Shown here: positions 1-9,265 of the stretch, piece by piece
Numbering within the stretch: position 1 is the first letter of the stretch
Layout: every line of letters starts with the position of its first letter
Assembly: GCF_005406215.1 (NCBI RefSeq)
Contig: NZ_NXMA01000014.1
Span: forward strand, 1 to 40,353
DNA: 40,353 nucleotides
Reading direction: 5' to 3'
From: Campylobacter aviculae
Lineage (GTDB): Bacteria > Campylobacterota > Campylobacteria > Campylobacterales > Campylobacteraceae
Notes under the pieces: model-generated
Told to the model about the DNA's origin: nothing
Database searches by the model: none
What the model saw: the letters and a program-made list of their open reading frames with translations, nothing else
Position numbers and translations under genes: made by a program

Positions 1-1046
1 GTTTTTATATTAATAGTAGAGACATTCTTTGTTTTATGATTGATGAAATCAAAGAATGAGTTAAGACCACTTTGGATGGTGGTGAGTGGGGAGAGACCTT
101 TTGAGATTAGAATTCTGATTAGGATGAGGGCGATAATGGTAGAAATAATACCTAGACAAATTTGTTTTAAAAGAGTTATTTTAGCCGGTTCTGTATAAGC
201 TTCATCTTGAGATATTGTACAAATTCTAAATTTTGGATTGATAGTTGCGCTACATAATACATCATATTTTTTTCCTTTATCATCATAAACTTGAAATAAG
301 GCATTTGGATTTTTTGGATTAAGATAATACTGCGGATTAGAATTAATTACATTAGTAATATTAATACTTAATGAATTTTTTGTTAAAATTCTATCTGGAA
401 ATTCATGAAAATAGATATCTCCATCTGGACCATAAACTGCAGCATAAGAACTTGCAGATTTTCCTAAAGCTAAAACATCTTTAGAAAATTGTTCTAAAGC
501 ATAATCACCACCAACTGCTCCTACTTGTTTTCCATTTTTATATATAGGCATTGAATAAGTTAGTCCAGAAACTCCATCTGTAGCGGACTTATAAGGACCA
601 TACACTATCGCCTTTGTTGCTCCTTTAGCTTCTTTGTACCATCCTGCATCTTTCAAATTAAAGGTTTTAGAATCAAATATTCTTCTGTCTGATAAAAGTA
701 CTCTTCCAGAATTTTCAAAACCTAAAAAAACAAGTCTAAAACCAAAAGCTTCCTTAAAAGATTCTAGTAAAGTAAAAAATTGCTCGTCACCAGCCCCATT
801 ATCTAGTTTATTTTGAACTTCTTTGGCTAAAACTTCTACAGCATGTCGCCTACTTCCACCATAACTAGCAAAAACTGTTCTAACATCTTCTACAATTTTA
901 AGCTGAAGATCTTCTAGCAATTCACTAGTATTATTTTTTGAATCAAAATAATTGAATGCACTTATAATTGTTAGTATAATTGTGATTAATATACCTACAT
1001 ATAAGGTCAGTTTTAAAGATACACTAAAAGACTTATCACTTTTCAT
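1..1046 (-). CDS. Methyl-accepting chemotaxis protein, dCache sensor half (partial, runs off left edge)
   Basis: Reading leftward from the ATG at 1046 the frame stays open for 348 codons to the window edge. A short cytoplasmic start (MKSDKSFSVSLK) is followed by one membrane helix (about residues 12-28), then about 250 periplasmic residues. These include the dCache-like segments DAGWYKEAKGA, YSMPIYKNGKQVGAVGGDY and FRICTISQDE. A second helix and the start of a HAMP-like region (LNSFFDFINHKTKNVST) follow. This is the layout of Campylobacter Tlp2/Tlp3/Tlp4 transducer-like receptors, in which the periplasmic half binds ligand and the missing cytoplasmic half signals through CheW and CheA. The ribosome site AAAAAAGG lies upstream of the ATG. 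The cut falls where these receptors become nearly identical to each other, so it is probably an assembly break. Which Tlp it is cannot be told. Confidence 0.9.
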   Translation of the reverse strand, partial: MKSDKSFSVSLKLTLYVGILITIILTIISAFNYFDSKNNTSELLEDLQLKIVEDVRTVFASYGGSRRHAVEVLAKEVQNKLDNGAGDEQFFTLLESFKEAFGFRLVFLGFENSGRVLLSDRRIFDSKTFNLKDAGWYKEAKGATKAIVYGPYKSATDGVSGLTYSMPIYKNGKQVGAVGGDYALEQFSKDVLALGKSASSYAAVYGPDGDIYFHEFPDRILTKNSLSINITNVINSNPQYYLNPKNPNALFQVYDDKGKKYDVLCSATINPKFRICTISQDEAYTEPAKITLLKQICLGIISTIIALILIRILISKGLSPLTTIQSGLNSFFDFINHKTKNVSTINIK

Positions 1047-1088
1047 AAAATTAAACCTTTTTTGAAAATATTAAAAAACAAAACTCGT

Positions 1089-1094
1089 ATTATA
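1089..1094 (-). promoter_or_regulatory. Sigma-70 -10 box for the chemoreceptor
   Basis: On the minus strand a run of nine T and GA precede TATAAT, the classic Campylobacter vegetative promoter form with a T-rich run instead of a -35 box. The start codon lies about 43 nt downstream. It sits in the 71-bp gap after purF, so the receptor is transcribed on its own. Confidence 0.7.
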
Positions 1095-1117
1095 TCAAAA
1101 AAAAATAAAAATAAAAT

Positions 1118-2458
1118 TTAATTCTTTATAAAATAATCTCCATCAAAACTAATTAAAGAATATTGCCTCTCATTTCCAATACTTCCAACAAGCTCTTCTA
1201 TACTTAAAAAAGTTAAAGAATCAGCTTCAACATGTTTTCTTACTTCTTCTATGTTTTTATTAGCACTGATTAATTCTTCAAAAGTTGGAGTATCTATCCC
1301 ATAAATATCTGGAAATTTAATTTCTGGGCAAGCAACAGCTAGATGAATTTTCTTTGCTCCTGCGGCACGAAGTAAAGAAACTATTTTTTTAGAAGTGGTT
1401 CCACGAACTATACTATCATCAATCACTACAATTTCTTTACCCTCTAAAACTTTACGCATAGGATTGAGTTTTAATTTTACTTTTAAATTTCTTAACTCTT
1501 GAGTAGGCTCTATAAAAGTTCTTCCTACATAATGATTTCTTACTATGGCCATTTCAAGAGGAATTTTTAAATATTGAGCAAAACCTATAGCAGCACTCAC
1601 TCCACTATCTGGAACAGGAACAACAAAATCAGCTTTGTGGGAAAATTTTCTAGCTAAAGATTCACCCATTTTTTTACGAATTTCATAGACACTTTTTCCT
1701 TCTACAATACTATCAGGTCTTGCAAAATAAACATACTCAAAGGCACAAATTCTAGGAGTTTTTGCCTCTAATTGTATGCTTTCAAATTGGTCATTTCCTT
1801 GGGTAAAAATAATTAATTCTCCAGGTTTTACATCGCGTATAAATTCTGCTTCTATGAGATCAAAAGCACAAGTTTCGCTTGCAACTATATATCCTCCATC
1901 TTTCAGTCTCCCTAAAGATAAAGGACGAACTCCGTAAGGATCTCTTGCTACATAAAGTTTATCTTTACTTGCTAAAACAAAACAATAAGCTCCGATACAA
2001 TTATTTAAACTCTCGATAAATCTATCTTGCAAATTTTCTTTTTTGCTTCTTGCGATTAAATGGACAACATTTTCAGTATCCATATGAGTTTGAAAAATCG
2101 CTCCATCTTGGATTAATTGATTTCTAATTTCTTCTTTATTGACTAAATTTCCATTATGTGCTAAAGCAATATCACCTAAAACACAATTTGCGGCTATAGG
2201 TTGAGCATCATCTAAGCTAGAATTACCCGCTGTAGAATAGCGATTATGTCCTATAGCAATTTCTCCTTGTAGGGTTTGCAAATTATGAGGATTAAAAATT
2301 TGACTCACCTCTCCTTTAGCTTTAATGGTTTTGATATTTTTACCGTCACTTACACTGATTCCACTTGCTTCTTGTCCTCGGTGTTGCATAGCAAATAATG
2401 CATAATATGCATAAGTACTTGCATTTTTTGAATTGATTACTCCTACAACTGCACACAT
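1118..2458 (-). CDS. purF: Amidophosphoribosyltransferase PurF
   Basis: PurF catalyses the first committed step of purine synthesis, making 5-phosphoribosylamine from PRPP and glutamine. It is 446 aa. Cys2, right after the start Met, is the N-terminal nucleophile of the class II glutaminase domain, supported by HRGQEASG and GHNRYSTAG. The PRPP-binding loop VVIDDSIVRGTT is at about residues 344-355. The C-terminal end (YSLISFDGDYF) lines up with the Bacillus-type YCLACFTG segment but has no cysteines there, so the Fe-S ligand pair of that subtype seems absent. The gene starts 2 bp after dapB ends and is probably co-transcribed with it. Confidence 0.97.
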   Translation of the reverse strand: MCAVVGVINSKNASTYAYYALFAMQHRGQEASGISVSDGKNIKTIKAKGEVSQIFNPHNLQTLQGEIAIGHNRYSTAGNSSLDDAQPIAANCVLGDIALAHNGNLVNKEEIRNQLIQDGAIFQTHMDTENVVHLIARSKKENLQDRFIESLNNCIGAYCFVLASKDKLYVARDPYGVRPLSLGRLKDGGYIVASETCAFDLIEAEFIRDVKPGELIIFTQGNDQFESIQLEAKTPRICAFEYVYFARPDSIVEGKSVYEIRKKMGESLARKFSHKADFVVPVPDSGVSAAIGFAQYLKIPLEMAIVRNHYVGRTFIEPTQELRNLKVKLKLNPMRKVLEGKEIVVIDDSIVRGTTSKKIVSLLRAAGAKKIHLAVACPEIKFPDIYGIDTPTFEELISANKNIEEVRKHVEADSLTFLSIEELVGSIGNERQYSLISFDGDYFIKN

Positions 2459-2460
2459 AT

Positions 2461-3189
2461 TTAAATTCCTAAAAAATCATTGATTGAATATAATTTTGGA
2501 TTTTGCTCTTTAAGCCAAATTGCGATTTTAATAGCACCTTTAGCAAAAGTTGCTCTTGAAGTTGCAACGTGACTTAATTCCAAAAATTCTCCATCTTCAT
2601 AAAATCCTACAGTATGACGACCCACTATATCACCACCCCTTAAACTCATAACCGCTATTTCATTTTTATCTCTTTCTCCGATGATACCATCTCTTGTGCT
2701 AACTCTGACTTTTTCAAAATCTAAATTTCTAGCTTTTGCCGCGTTTTGAGCTAAAGTCATAGCTGTTCCACTTGGCGCATCTTTTTTATGACGATGATGC
2801 ATTTCTACAATTTCAATATCAAAATTTTCAAGCATGGCACTTGCTTTACCTACAAGATGATTTAAAACAGCGACACCTAAAGACATATTGGTTGCATAAA
2901 ATATTGGCATCGTTTTACTTAAATCATTTATCAAATCTATCGTCTTTGAATCAAGTCCTGTTGTCCCTATTACTAAAGGCTTAGAATTTGTTTTTGCGTA
3001 ATTTAAAAGTTCATAAGTGCCTTCAGGGGAAGAAAAATCAATAATCACATCACTTTTCTCAAAAAGTTTGTTTATATCATCGCCTTTATCATAAAGCATA
3101 GCCGTTTTTGCATTATTTTCATTTTCTAAACATTCTTGAATTTGCTTTCCCATACGACCTTTAGCGCCGTATATTCCTATACTGATCAT
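2461..3189 (-). CDS. dapB: 4-hydroxy-tetrahydrodipicolinate reductase DapB
   Basis: DapB reduces dihydrodipicolinate to tetrahydrodipicolinate with NAD(P)H in the lysine and diaminopimelate pathway that supplies peptidoglycan. The 242-aa protein has the N-terminal nucleotide-binding [10 protein letters not shown] motif (residues 5-14), the DFSSPEGT segment and the family signature [15 protein letters not shown] (about 129-143), with catalytic His131/132 and Lys135. Its length is slightly short of the roughly 270-aa E. coli enzyme, as is usual in Campylobacter. It is preceded by AAAAGG and followed by purF after 2 bp, forming a lysine/purine gene pair. Confidence 0.97.
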   Translation of the reverse strand: MISIGIYGAKGRMGKQIQECLENENNAKTAMLYDKGDDINKLFEKSDVIIDFSSPEGTYELLNYAKTNSKPLVIGTTGLDSKTIDLINDLSKTMPIFYATNMSLGVAVLNHLVGKASAMLENFDIEIVEMHHRHKKDAPSGTAMTLAQNAAKARNLDFEKVRVSTRDGIIGERDKNEIAVMSLRGGDIVGRHTVGFYEDGEFLELSHVATSRATFAKGAIKIAIWLKEQNPKLYSINDFLGI

Positions 3190-3216
3190 ATTAATTACCT
3201 TTTAAAATAAATATTT

Positions 3217-3222
3217 ATTCTA
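3217..3222 (-). promoter_or_regulatory. Possible -10 box for dapB-purF
   Basis: The minus strand reads ATGATAGAATAAAT here, with TAGAAT 28 nt before the dapB start. It lies in the 60-bp gap after rarA. The T-rich run usual for Campylobacter promoters is weak, so this is tentative. Confidence 0.35.
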
Positions 3223-3249
3223 TCATTTATTCCATAAATTTCTACATAA

Positions 3250-4425
3250 TCATTTCTTTTTCAATTTATCTAAATTTTCCAATAACTTTTTTTCCTCTCC
3301 AATCCCTTTACTTTCATAAAATTTTAAATTCCTGCTCAAATATTTTTGTTCAACCCACCCTCCAAAATCATGAGGATAAAGATAATTTTTCCTTTCAGGA
3401 TGGTTGTTATTAAGATAGTTTGGAATGTCTAAAGCCTCGTTGTTTTTAACAAAATCTAAAGCCTTATTGATAGCTTTATAACTTGAATTTGATTTTAAAG
3501 TACTCGCTAGATAAACCACGCATTGGCTTAAAATGATACGTGCTTCAGGATATCCTATATTTTTTACTGCTATAAGTGTGGAAGTAGCTAGATTGAGGGC
3601 ATTTGGATCTGCATTCCCTATATCTTCGCTTGCAAAAATGACTAAACGTCTAGCTAAAAAATCTGCACTTTCTCCCGCATCAATCAATCTTGCAAGATAA
3701 TAAAGTGCCGCATCCACATCACTTCCGCGCAAGCTTTTAATCATAGCACTAGCTAAAATATAATGTGTATCTTTTTGACTGACTCCTTCACTATTGACAC
3801 CATTTCTAAGTTTTTTTAGATTGTTTAAGGTGATATTTTTAGGATCTAAAACCAAGGCAAATTCAAGCAAATTCAGCATAGATCTTGCATCAGCACTTTT
3901 GATCAAGAAATCTTTAGCATCATCATCCATTTCAAAATCAAGCTTTTCTTGGGCTCTTGTCAGCAAAATTTCTAAATCTTTAGCCTTGAGTGTTTTAAAT
4001 TCAAAAAGCATGGAACGACTTCTAATACCAGAGCAAAGAACAAAGTAAGGATTTTCGGTGCTTGCACCTATGATAATGCAACGATAATTTTCCATAGGAA
4101 TAAGTAACATTTCTTGCTGAGTTTTATTAAGACGATGAATTTCATCGATAAAAATTAAAGGCTTGTAAAGACTATTTTTATATTGATCAATTATTTTTCT
4201 AAGCTCTTCAAGCTTAAAATTACCTCCATCAAATTCATAAAAATCTAATCCAAAATCTTTAGCTACCGCTCTTGCGAAAGTTGTTTTTCCGCATCCTGCC
4301 ACGCCAAAAAATAGACTATGAGGTAATTTTTGCATAGCAATAAATTTTTTAAACACATCGACTAGATCTTTTTGTCCTATGATTTCATCTAATCTTTTAG
4401 GACGCAATTCTAAAGCTAAACTCAT
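3250..4425 (-). CDS. rarA: Replication-associated recombination protein RarA (MgsA-type AAA+ ATPase)
   Basis: RarA is a clamp-loader-like AAA+ ATPase that acts at stalled replication forks. In the 391-aa protein the Walker A motif GVAGCGKT is at residues 41-48 and Walker B LIFIDE at 90-95. An ASTENP sensor-1 segment and the C-terminal MgsA tetramerisation region (SDVDAALYYLARLIDAGES, then HDFGGWVEQKYL) follow. The start codon overlaps the stop of the upstream gene (TGA/ATG sharing bases at 4423-4427), so translation is probably coupled. This corresponds to Cj0198c in the remembered C. jejuni order. Confidence 0.93.
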   Translation of the reverse strand: MSLALELRPKRLDEIIGQKDLVDVFKKFIAMQKLPHSLFFGVAGCGKTTFARAVAKDFGLDFYEFDGGNFKLEELRKIIDQYKNSLYKPLIFIDEIHRLNKTQQEMLLIPMENYRCIIIGASTENPYFVLCSGIRSRSMLFEFKTLKAKDLEILLTRAQEKLDFEMDDDAKDFLIKSADARSMLNLLEFALVLDPKNITLNNLKKLRNGVNSEGVSQKDTHYILASAMIKSLRGSDVDAALYYLARLIDAGESADFLARRLVIFASEDIGNADPNALNLATSTLIAVKNIGYPEARIILSQCVVYLASTLKSNSSYKAINKALDFVKNNEALDIPNYLNNNHPERKNYLYPHDFGGWVEQKYLSRNLKFYESKGIGEEKKLLENLDKLKKK

Positions 4426-5570
4426 CAGTTTAAATCTAAGCGTAACAATTGGTTACCATTAATTTTAAGTTGAGGGGTTGCATTATTGTCATAGGAAAAA
4501 TTCATCATAAATCCATTATCATTTTTTATAAAATATTGATTTAATCCTCCAAAAAATTGTCCCCAAGAAAATATTTTATCCGGTTCTTCTGTGCTAAAAA
4601 TTTGGATTGAAGCTTTATTATTTTTTTCTGATATGAAAGTATTTCCATCGATATCGATATTTTGTTTATCCTTTGTTATTTTTAAATCTATAATTTGCAA
4701 ATTCAATCCGTCTTTAAAAAGAGCACTAAAGTCAAATTTATTATAAGAGTATTTGGCTATTTTATCCAAAATAATATCAAAATCAATTTGATCAAAATCT
4801 ACATTTTGATAAAGTTTTGAACTTGCATCAATGAGTATATTATTTGCTTTTCCTCGAAAATGAATTCTTAAATTATTTTCATCATTAAAATGAAGTATAT
4901 TTTTGCTATAAAATGAAGATATTTTGTTGTTATTTAATACAAAAGAATTAAAACTTATTTCTTCTATACTTTCTTTAATTTGCATTATATTGGATAGTGG
5001 TATTGGGTGATTGAAATTTTGCTTATAATTGAAATTTTGCATAGAAAATTTCGTGTAAAATTGTGAAAACTGAACTTTACCTATGCTTAAATGGATATTT
5101 GTAGCTTTCATATCTTGATCCATTGCGATTTGCATAGAAGCATTTTTTAATAAAGTATCTCCACCTTCATCACTTAAATTAATATCCTGAAATTGTATTA
5201 ATAGGTTAAAATTATTTTGATCCGGTTTGATTGTAAATTGAGCTAATTGCTGATTTTTCAAACCCTTGGCTAAGAATTTAAAAGGGTTGCTTATAGTTCC
5301 TTGTGCGATACAATTTGCAAAATAATTGTTGTTGAAAATTAAATCAACTTGAGAAGAAAATCCTAAATTTCTTTTGTCTTTTATGGTAAAATTTGCTTTT
5401 GAATATAAAAAACCTTTCTGAAAAATAAAATCTTCAATTTTATAATCAAAATTTTGATTTTTAATAAGTTGATTAAAAATTCTTTCATTTACATACCCTG
5501 TATAAAAAATTTGAGTAATGAAACAAAAGGCTATTATAAAAGGAATTATTAGTAATTTTTTCAATTCCAT
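4425..5570 (-). CDS. Membrane-anchored DUF945 (YdgA-like) protein
   Basis: The 381-aa protein has an uncleaved-looking N-terminal membrane helix (residues 5-22) followed by a long hydrophilic, beta-rich region expected in the periplasm. The opening pattern, helix then Tyr-Val-Asn-Glu and a segment of short FxxKGFLYSKANFT type, resembles the YdgA/DUF945 family, whose function is poorly known. Asn and Lys content is very high. The stop overlaps the rarA start by a few bases. It corresponds by position to Cj0199c. The family call is moderate and no enzymatic motif is seen. Confidence 0.7.
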   Translation of the reverse strand: MELKKLLIIPFIIAFCFITQIFYTGYVNERIFNQLIKNQNFDYKIEDFIFQKGFLYSKANFTIKDKRNLGFSSQVDLIFNNNYFANCIAQGTISNPFKFLAKGLKNQQLAQFTIKPDQNNFNLLIQFQDINLSDEGGDTLLKNASMQIAMDQDMKATNIHLSIGKVQFSQFYTKFSMQNFNYKQNFNHPIPLSNIMQIKESIEEISFNSFVLNNNKISSFYSKNILHFNDENNLRIHFRGKANNILIDASSKLYQNVDFDQIDFDIILDKIAKYSYNKFDFSALFKDGLNLQIIDLKITKDKQNIDIDGNTFISEKNNKASIQIFSTEEPDKIFSWGQFFGGLNQYFIKNDNGFMMNFSYDNNATPQLKINGNQLLRLDLN

Positions 5571-5667
5571 TGCTCCTTAGCAATATTTAAATGCTATTTT
5601 ACAAATTCCTTGCTAAAAAAACTTTAAAAATTAATAGGAAATATCAAAAAATAAGTGATAAAATATT

Positions 5668-5691
5668 TTTGTTCGCAAAAAAGCGAACAAA
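5668..5691 (-). terminator. Hairpin terminator of the periplasmic-protein gene
   Basis: A 9-bp perfect stem TTTGTTCGC/GCGAACAAA with a 6-nt A/T loop begins 4 bp past the stop at 5696. On the minus strand it is followed by AAAATATTTT. It separates this gene from the DUF945 gene behind it. Confidence 0.65.
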
Positions 5692-5695
5692 TAAA

Positions 5696-6040
5696 TCAAT
5701 AGGCCTTTTTATAGCATTGAATTTCTATTTTTCTAGCCACTGGAATAGCTGGGGTATTTGGAGTAATTGGCATACCATAGAAAATTTTACTTTCTAGAAA
5801 ATCGCCTACTTTTAGATCTTTAAAAGTTCCTTCTTTGTCAGTGCCAAAAATTCCACAATCATCCATTTCAATTTCTGTATTTGGTAAAACTTTAATCGCC
5901 ATCTGTCCTCCATAAATAGAATCTATAAGCAAGGTTTTATTGTTATCATAAACTTGAGCAATCGTACCTTCAAGTTTTACACTATCAGCCAAAAGTATTG
6001 TGCTTGTTAAACAAGCCGCTAAAAAGAACATTTTTTTCAT
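5696..6040 (-). CDS. Small secreted periplasmic protein, OB-fold-like
   Basis: The 114-aa protein starts MKKMFFLAACLTSTILLADS, a typical cleavable signal peptide with the cut likely after the LLA at residues 16-18. The mature part is about 95 residues with alternating beta segments (KLEGTIAQVYDNNKTLLID, FKDLKVGDFLESK), reminiscent of small OB-fold or DUF5666-type domains. It has two cysteines (CGIFG and IQCYK), possibly a disulfide. A strong ribosome site AAAGGAG precedes the ATG. It corresponds by position to Cj0200c. The function is unknown. Confidence 0.85.
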   Translation of the reverse strand: MKKMFFLAACLTSTILLADSVKLEGTIAQVYDNNKTLLIDSIYGGQMAIKVLPNTEIEMDDCGIFGTDKEGTFKDLKVGDFLESKIFYGMPITPNTPAIPVARKIEIQCYKKAY

Positions 6041-6381
6041 GTAAGATTTTCTCCTTTGTTTTAAAATAAAATCATTGAAATGATAAAAAAATAAAGTGAA
6101 ATAAGTGTGAAATTACAAATTTTGATTTCATACTAATTAAACATTTTAATCAATCGGAGTTATAATCTCCAGGTTTTGGGTGAAATTTGATTCCAGTTTT
6201 TACTTATAAAAATTATATTAACTTTGATTATTAAGCTATATTTTAAAGAATTTATAAAAATATAAGTGTTTTTTTGTATTATTTTGTTTTGCTTTAAAAA
6301 TTTATAAATTAAAACTCGCAAAAATATTTTTTTATTAAAAATCAACATTGTAAATAATTCTGAAATATTAACGGAGAGATA
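6041..6381 (+). promoter_or_regulatory. Divergent intergenic region with a -10 box at 6161-6166
   Basis: These 341 bp separate the small periplasmic gene (minus) from the OPT transporter (plus). TATAAT at 6161-6166 lies between GGAG and CTCC, making the small inverted repeat GGAGTTATAATCTCC at 6156-6170. If it is the plus-strand promoter, the transporter mRNA has a leader of about 200 nt that is extremely A/T-rich and contains no credible gene. A 78-codon minus-strand frame here is AT-run noise. Confidence 0.45.
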
Positions 6382-8373
6382 ATGCATAAAAAACATTCTT
6401 TACCTGAACTTACTTTTAGAGGACTTTTGTTAGGAAGTATTTTAACGATTATTTTTACAGCGTCAAATGTATATTTAGGGCTTAAAGTGGGTCTTACTTT
6501 TTCATCCTCAATTCCTGCTGTTGTTATTTCTATGGCCGTGTTAAGTTTTTTTAAAAATTCAAATATTTTAGAAAATAATATGGTTCAAACTCAAGCCTCT
6601 GCAGCCGGAACCCTTTCGTCTATTATCTTTGTTATACCTGGACTTTTTATATGCGGATACTGGAATGAATTTCCTCTTTGGCAAACTTTTATGATCTGTC
6701 TATGTGGAGGGGGATTGGGAGTTATTTTTACTATACCTTTAAGAAAAGCCATGGTAGTTGAAAGCAAACTCGCCTATCCAGAAGGTAGAGCAGCAGCTGA
6801 AATTTTAAAAATGGCAAATAAAGATCAAGAAATAAAAAAAGGTAAAAAAGGTGTTAAAGAAATTGCTTTAGGCGGAATTATCGCGGCCACTTATAGTCTT
6901 TTTAGTAGCGGTTTTAAATTGATTGCAAGTGAAAGTAGTTTTGCTTTTATATGGAATAAAATGGCATTTGGATTTTCCATGGGTTATTCTTTAGCACTTT
7001 TAGGCGCAGGTTATCTTGTTGGATTAGCAGGAGCCATAGCACTTTTAGTTGGAATGTTTTTAGCTTGGGGAATTTTGACTCCATATCTTTCAAGTTTTGA
7101 ATTTGATGGGATTAAAAATGCAACAGAACTTGCTTCAGAAGTTTGGAGTGCTAAGGTTAGACTTATAGGCACTGGCGCTATTGCCATAGCTGCACTTTGG
7201 ACTTTGATAGAACTTTTAAAACCTGTATTTGACGGAATTAGAGAAATTATTCGCAATGTTAAAAATCCACATACAAATAATAACGATTCAAGAAATACGG
7301 ATTTATCAATAAAAAATATTTTCATACTTTTTTTATTGATGGTTGTAGGACTTTTTATAACTTTTTATAGTTTTGTGGGTGATGCAAAATTAAATATTTT
7401 TTACCATTTTCTTTTTGCAATAGCTGGAACTTTAATCGCGGTATTAATAGGCTTTTTTGTTGCTGCGGCTTGTGGATACATGGCAGGACTTGTAGGATCA
7501 TCTTCAAGTCCTATTTCAGGCATAGGATTAATTGGTATTATTGCATCTTCAATTATCTTTTTACTTTTGGGGGCAGAGCTTTTTAAAGATCCTGTTCTTT
7601 CAAATTTTGCTATTGCTTTAGCCATTTTTACCACAAGTGTTATTTTGGCAACCGCAGCAATTTCTAATGATAATTTACAAGATTTAAAAACGGGATATTT
7701 AGTAGGTGCAACTCCTTGGAAACAACAAGTTTCTTTGCTTGTAGGTTGTATTTTTGGTGCTTTGGCCATCGTTCCTGTTTTGAATTTGCTTTATCAAGCT
7801 TATGGTTTTGTTGGAGCCATGCCAAGAGCTAACATGGATGCTTCTTTAGCTTTAAATGCACCACAAGCCAATTTAATGAGTACTATTGCTAAAGGAATAT
7901 TTAATCATAATATAGAATGGGATTATATTATTTTTGGTGCAGGTATAGGGATAATAATTATTATTGTTGATAAAATTTTAAGAAAAGCAAAGATGTCTTT
8001 GCCACCATTAGCTGTGGGTATAGGAATTTACTTACCTCCTGCTGTTAATATTCCTTTAATTATTGGTGGAATTTTAAAATATTTTATTATGAAATATTTG
8101 GAAAAAAAATATGAAAAAAATTCTAAAAAAGAAGAAAAAATAGCCTTATGTGAGCAAAATGGTATTTTATTTGCTTCGGGGTTGATTGTTGGAGAAAGTA
8201 TATTTGGAGTTATTATTGCCGCGATCACAGTTTTTTCTGTTGGTATGGGTGGAGATGAAAACATTTTAGCTTTAAATTTTGAAAATCTTCATAATAGCGA
8301 GTTGTTAGCTTTTATATTTTTTGTAGGAGTTATATTTTATTTTGTTAGAAGAATAATTAAAAATAGATTTTAG
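6382..8373 (+). CDS. Oligopeptide transporter, OPT family
   Basis: The 663-aa protein is a polytopic inner-membrane protein with about 15-16 hydrophobic helices. Several OPT-family features are visible: the N-terminal TFRGLLLGSILTIIF and SNVYLGLKVGLTF, the QTQASAAGTLSS-like helix, AYPEGRAAAEILKM after the first quarter, and a Gly/Ser-rich SSSSPISGIGLIG segment near residue 375. OPT proteins import small peptides, a carbon and nitrogen source for asaccharolytic campylobacters. The ATG is preceded by GGAG. It ends 7 bp before uppP and is probably co-transcribed. It corresponds to Cj0204. Confidence 0.93.
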   Translation: MHKKHSLPELTFRGLLLGSILTIIFTASNVYLGLKVGLTFSSSIPAVVISMAVLSFFKNSNILENNMVQTQASAAGTLSSIIFVIPGLFICGYWNEFPLWQTFMICLCGGGLGVIFTIPLRKAMVVESKLAYPEGRAAAEILKMANKDQEIKKGKKGVKEIALGGIIAATYSLFSSGFKLIASESSFAFIWNKMAFGFSMGYSLALLGAGYLVGLAGAIALLVGMFLAWGILTPYLSSFEFDGIKNATELASEVWSAKVRLIGTGAIAIAALWTLIELLKPVFDGIREIIRNVKNPHTNNNDSRNTDLSIKNIFILFLLMVVGLFITFYSFVGDAKLNIFYHFLFAIAGTLIAVLIGFFVAAACGYMAGLVGSSSSPISGIGLIGIIASSIIFLLLGAELFKDPVLSNFAIALAIFTTSVILATAAISNDNLQDLKTGYLVGATPWKQQVSLLVGCIFGALAIVPVLNLLYQAYGFVGAMPRANMDASLALNAPQANLMSTIAKGIFNHNIEWDYIIFGAGIGIIIIIVDKILRKAKMSLPPLAVGIGIYLPPAVNIPLIIGGILKYFIMKYLEKKYEKNSKKEEKIALCEQNGILFASGLIVGESIFGVIIAAITVFSVGMGGDENILALNFENLHNSELLAFIFFVGVIFYFVRRIIKNRF

Positions 8374-8380
8374 GTAGTTT

Positions 8381-9178
8381 ATGGAAAATTTTTATGCTTT
8401 AATATTGGGAATTATTGAGGGTTTGACTGAGTTTTTACCTGTTTCTTCAACTGGCCATATGATTTTAGGTGGAACAATTTTAGGGCTTGAAATGAATGAC
8501 TTTTGGAGAAGTTTTTTAATCATTATACAGCTTGGATCCATTTTAGCTGTTATTTTTGTTTTTTGGCAACGTTTGATTCAAGGATTTGATATTTGGTTTA
8601 AACTCGCAGTTGGTTTTTTCCCCACAGGTTTAATCGGTCTTTTTGTTGAAAGATATTTAAAAGAATTATTTAACGGATATATAGTTGTTACTATGCTTAT
8701 TATTGGAGGTATAATATTTATTATTATAGAAAAACAACATAAAAATAAGAGTTACAAGGTGACTTCACTTGATAAAATCAGTTTTACGAAAGCCTTTTGT
8801 ATAGGAATTATCCAATCTTTAGCTATGATACCAGGCACTTCAAGAAGTGGGGCAAGTATTATCGGAGGGCTATTATTGGGATTAGATCGTAAAAGTGCGG
8901 CAGAATTTAGCTTTTTACTAGCTATTCCAACGATGATTATAGCTACAGCTTATAAAATTTATAAAGAGCCTAGTTTACTTAGCGACGCTAATTCTTTGGT
9001 CCCCTTATCAATAGGATTTATTACTGCTTTTGTGGTTGCGGTTTTTGTAATAAAATTTTTCCTGAAATTCATTACAAAATTTAACTTTATTCCTTTTGGA
9101 ATTTATAGAATTATTTTAGGAATTTTGTTTTTTTATTTGTACTATAGTGGAATTTTAAATTCTGGGAATGAATTTTAA
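8381..9178 (+). CDS. uppP: Undecaprenyl-diphosphatase UppP (BacA)
   Basis: UppP removes one phosphate from undecaprenyl pyrophosphate so the lipid carrier can be reused for peptidoglycan and glycan export. It also gives bacitracin tolerance. The 265-aa membrane protein has the two family signatures: [20 protein letters not shown] near residues 11-30, with the catalytic Glu and Ser/Thr cluster, and [12 protein letters not shown] near residues 145-156, with the essential Arg. Seven to eight hydrophobic helices are seen. AGGTAG precedes the ATG. It lies directly behind the OPT gene. Confidence 0.96.
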   Translation: MENFYALILGIIEGLTEFLPVSSTGHMILGGTILGLEMNDFWRSFLIIIQLGSILAVIFVFWQRLIQGFDIWFKLAVGFFPTGLIGLFVERYLKELFNGYIVVTMLIIGGIIFIIIEKQHKNKSYKVTSLDKISFTKAFCIGIIQSLAMIPGTSRSGASIIGGLLLGLDRKSAAEFSFLLAIPTMIIATAYKIYKEPSLLSDANSLVPLSIGFITAFVVAVFVIKFFLKFITKFNFIPFGIYRIILGILFFYLYYSGILNSGNEF

Positions 9179-9265
9179 ATTATAGAGTGTTATTTAAAAA
9201 ATTATTCTAAAGCAAAGCCGAATTTAAAGAAAATTAAGCCATACAAAGATAAAATTGCTAAGTTT

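Noticed and set aside
6160-6396. 78-codon minus-strand frame in the gap before the OPT gene
   Set aside because: Translation is Ile/Lys/Phe noise from A/T runs, it overlaps the transporter start, and it has no ribosome site.
7011-8264. Several minus-strand frames of 78-122 codons inside the OPT gene
   Set aside because: They are shadows of a long membrane-protein gene; Pro/Ile/Lys-rich translations without ribosome sites.
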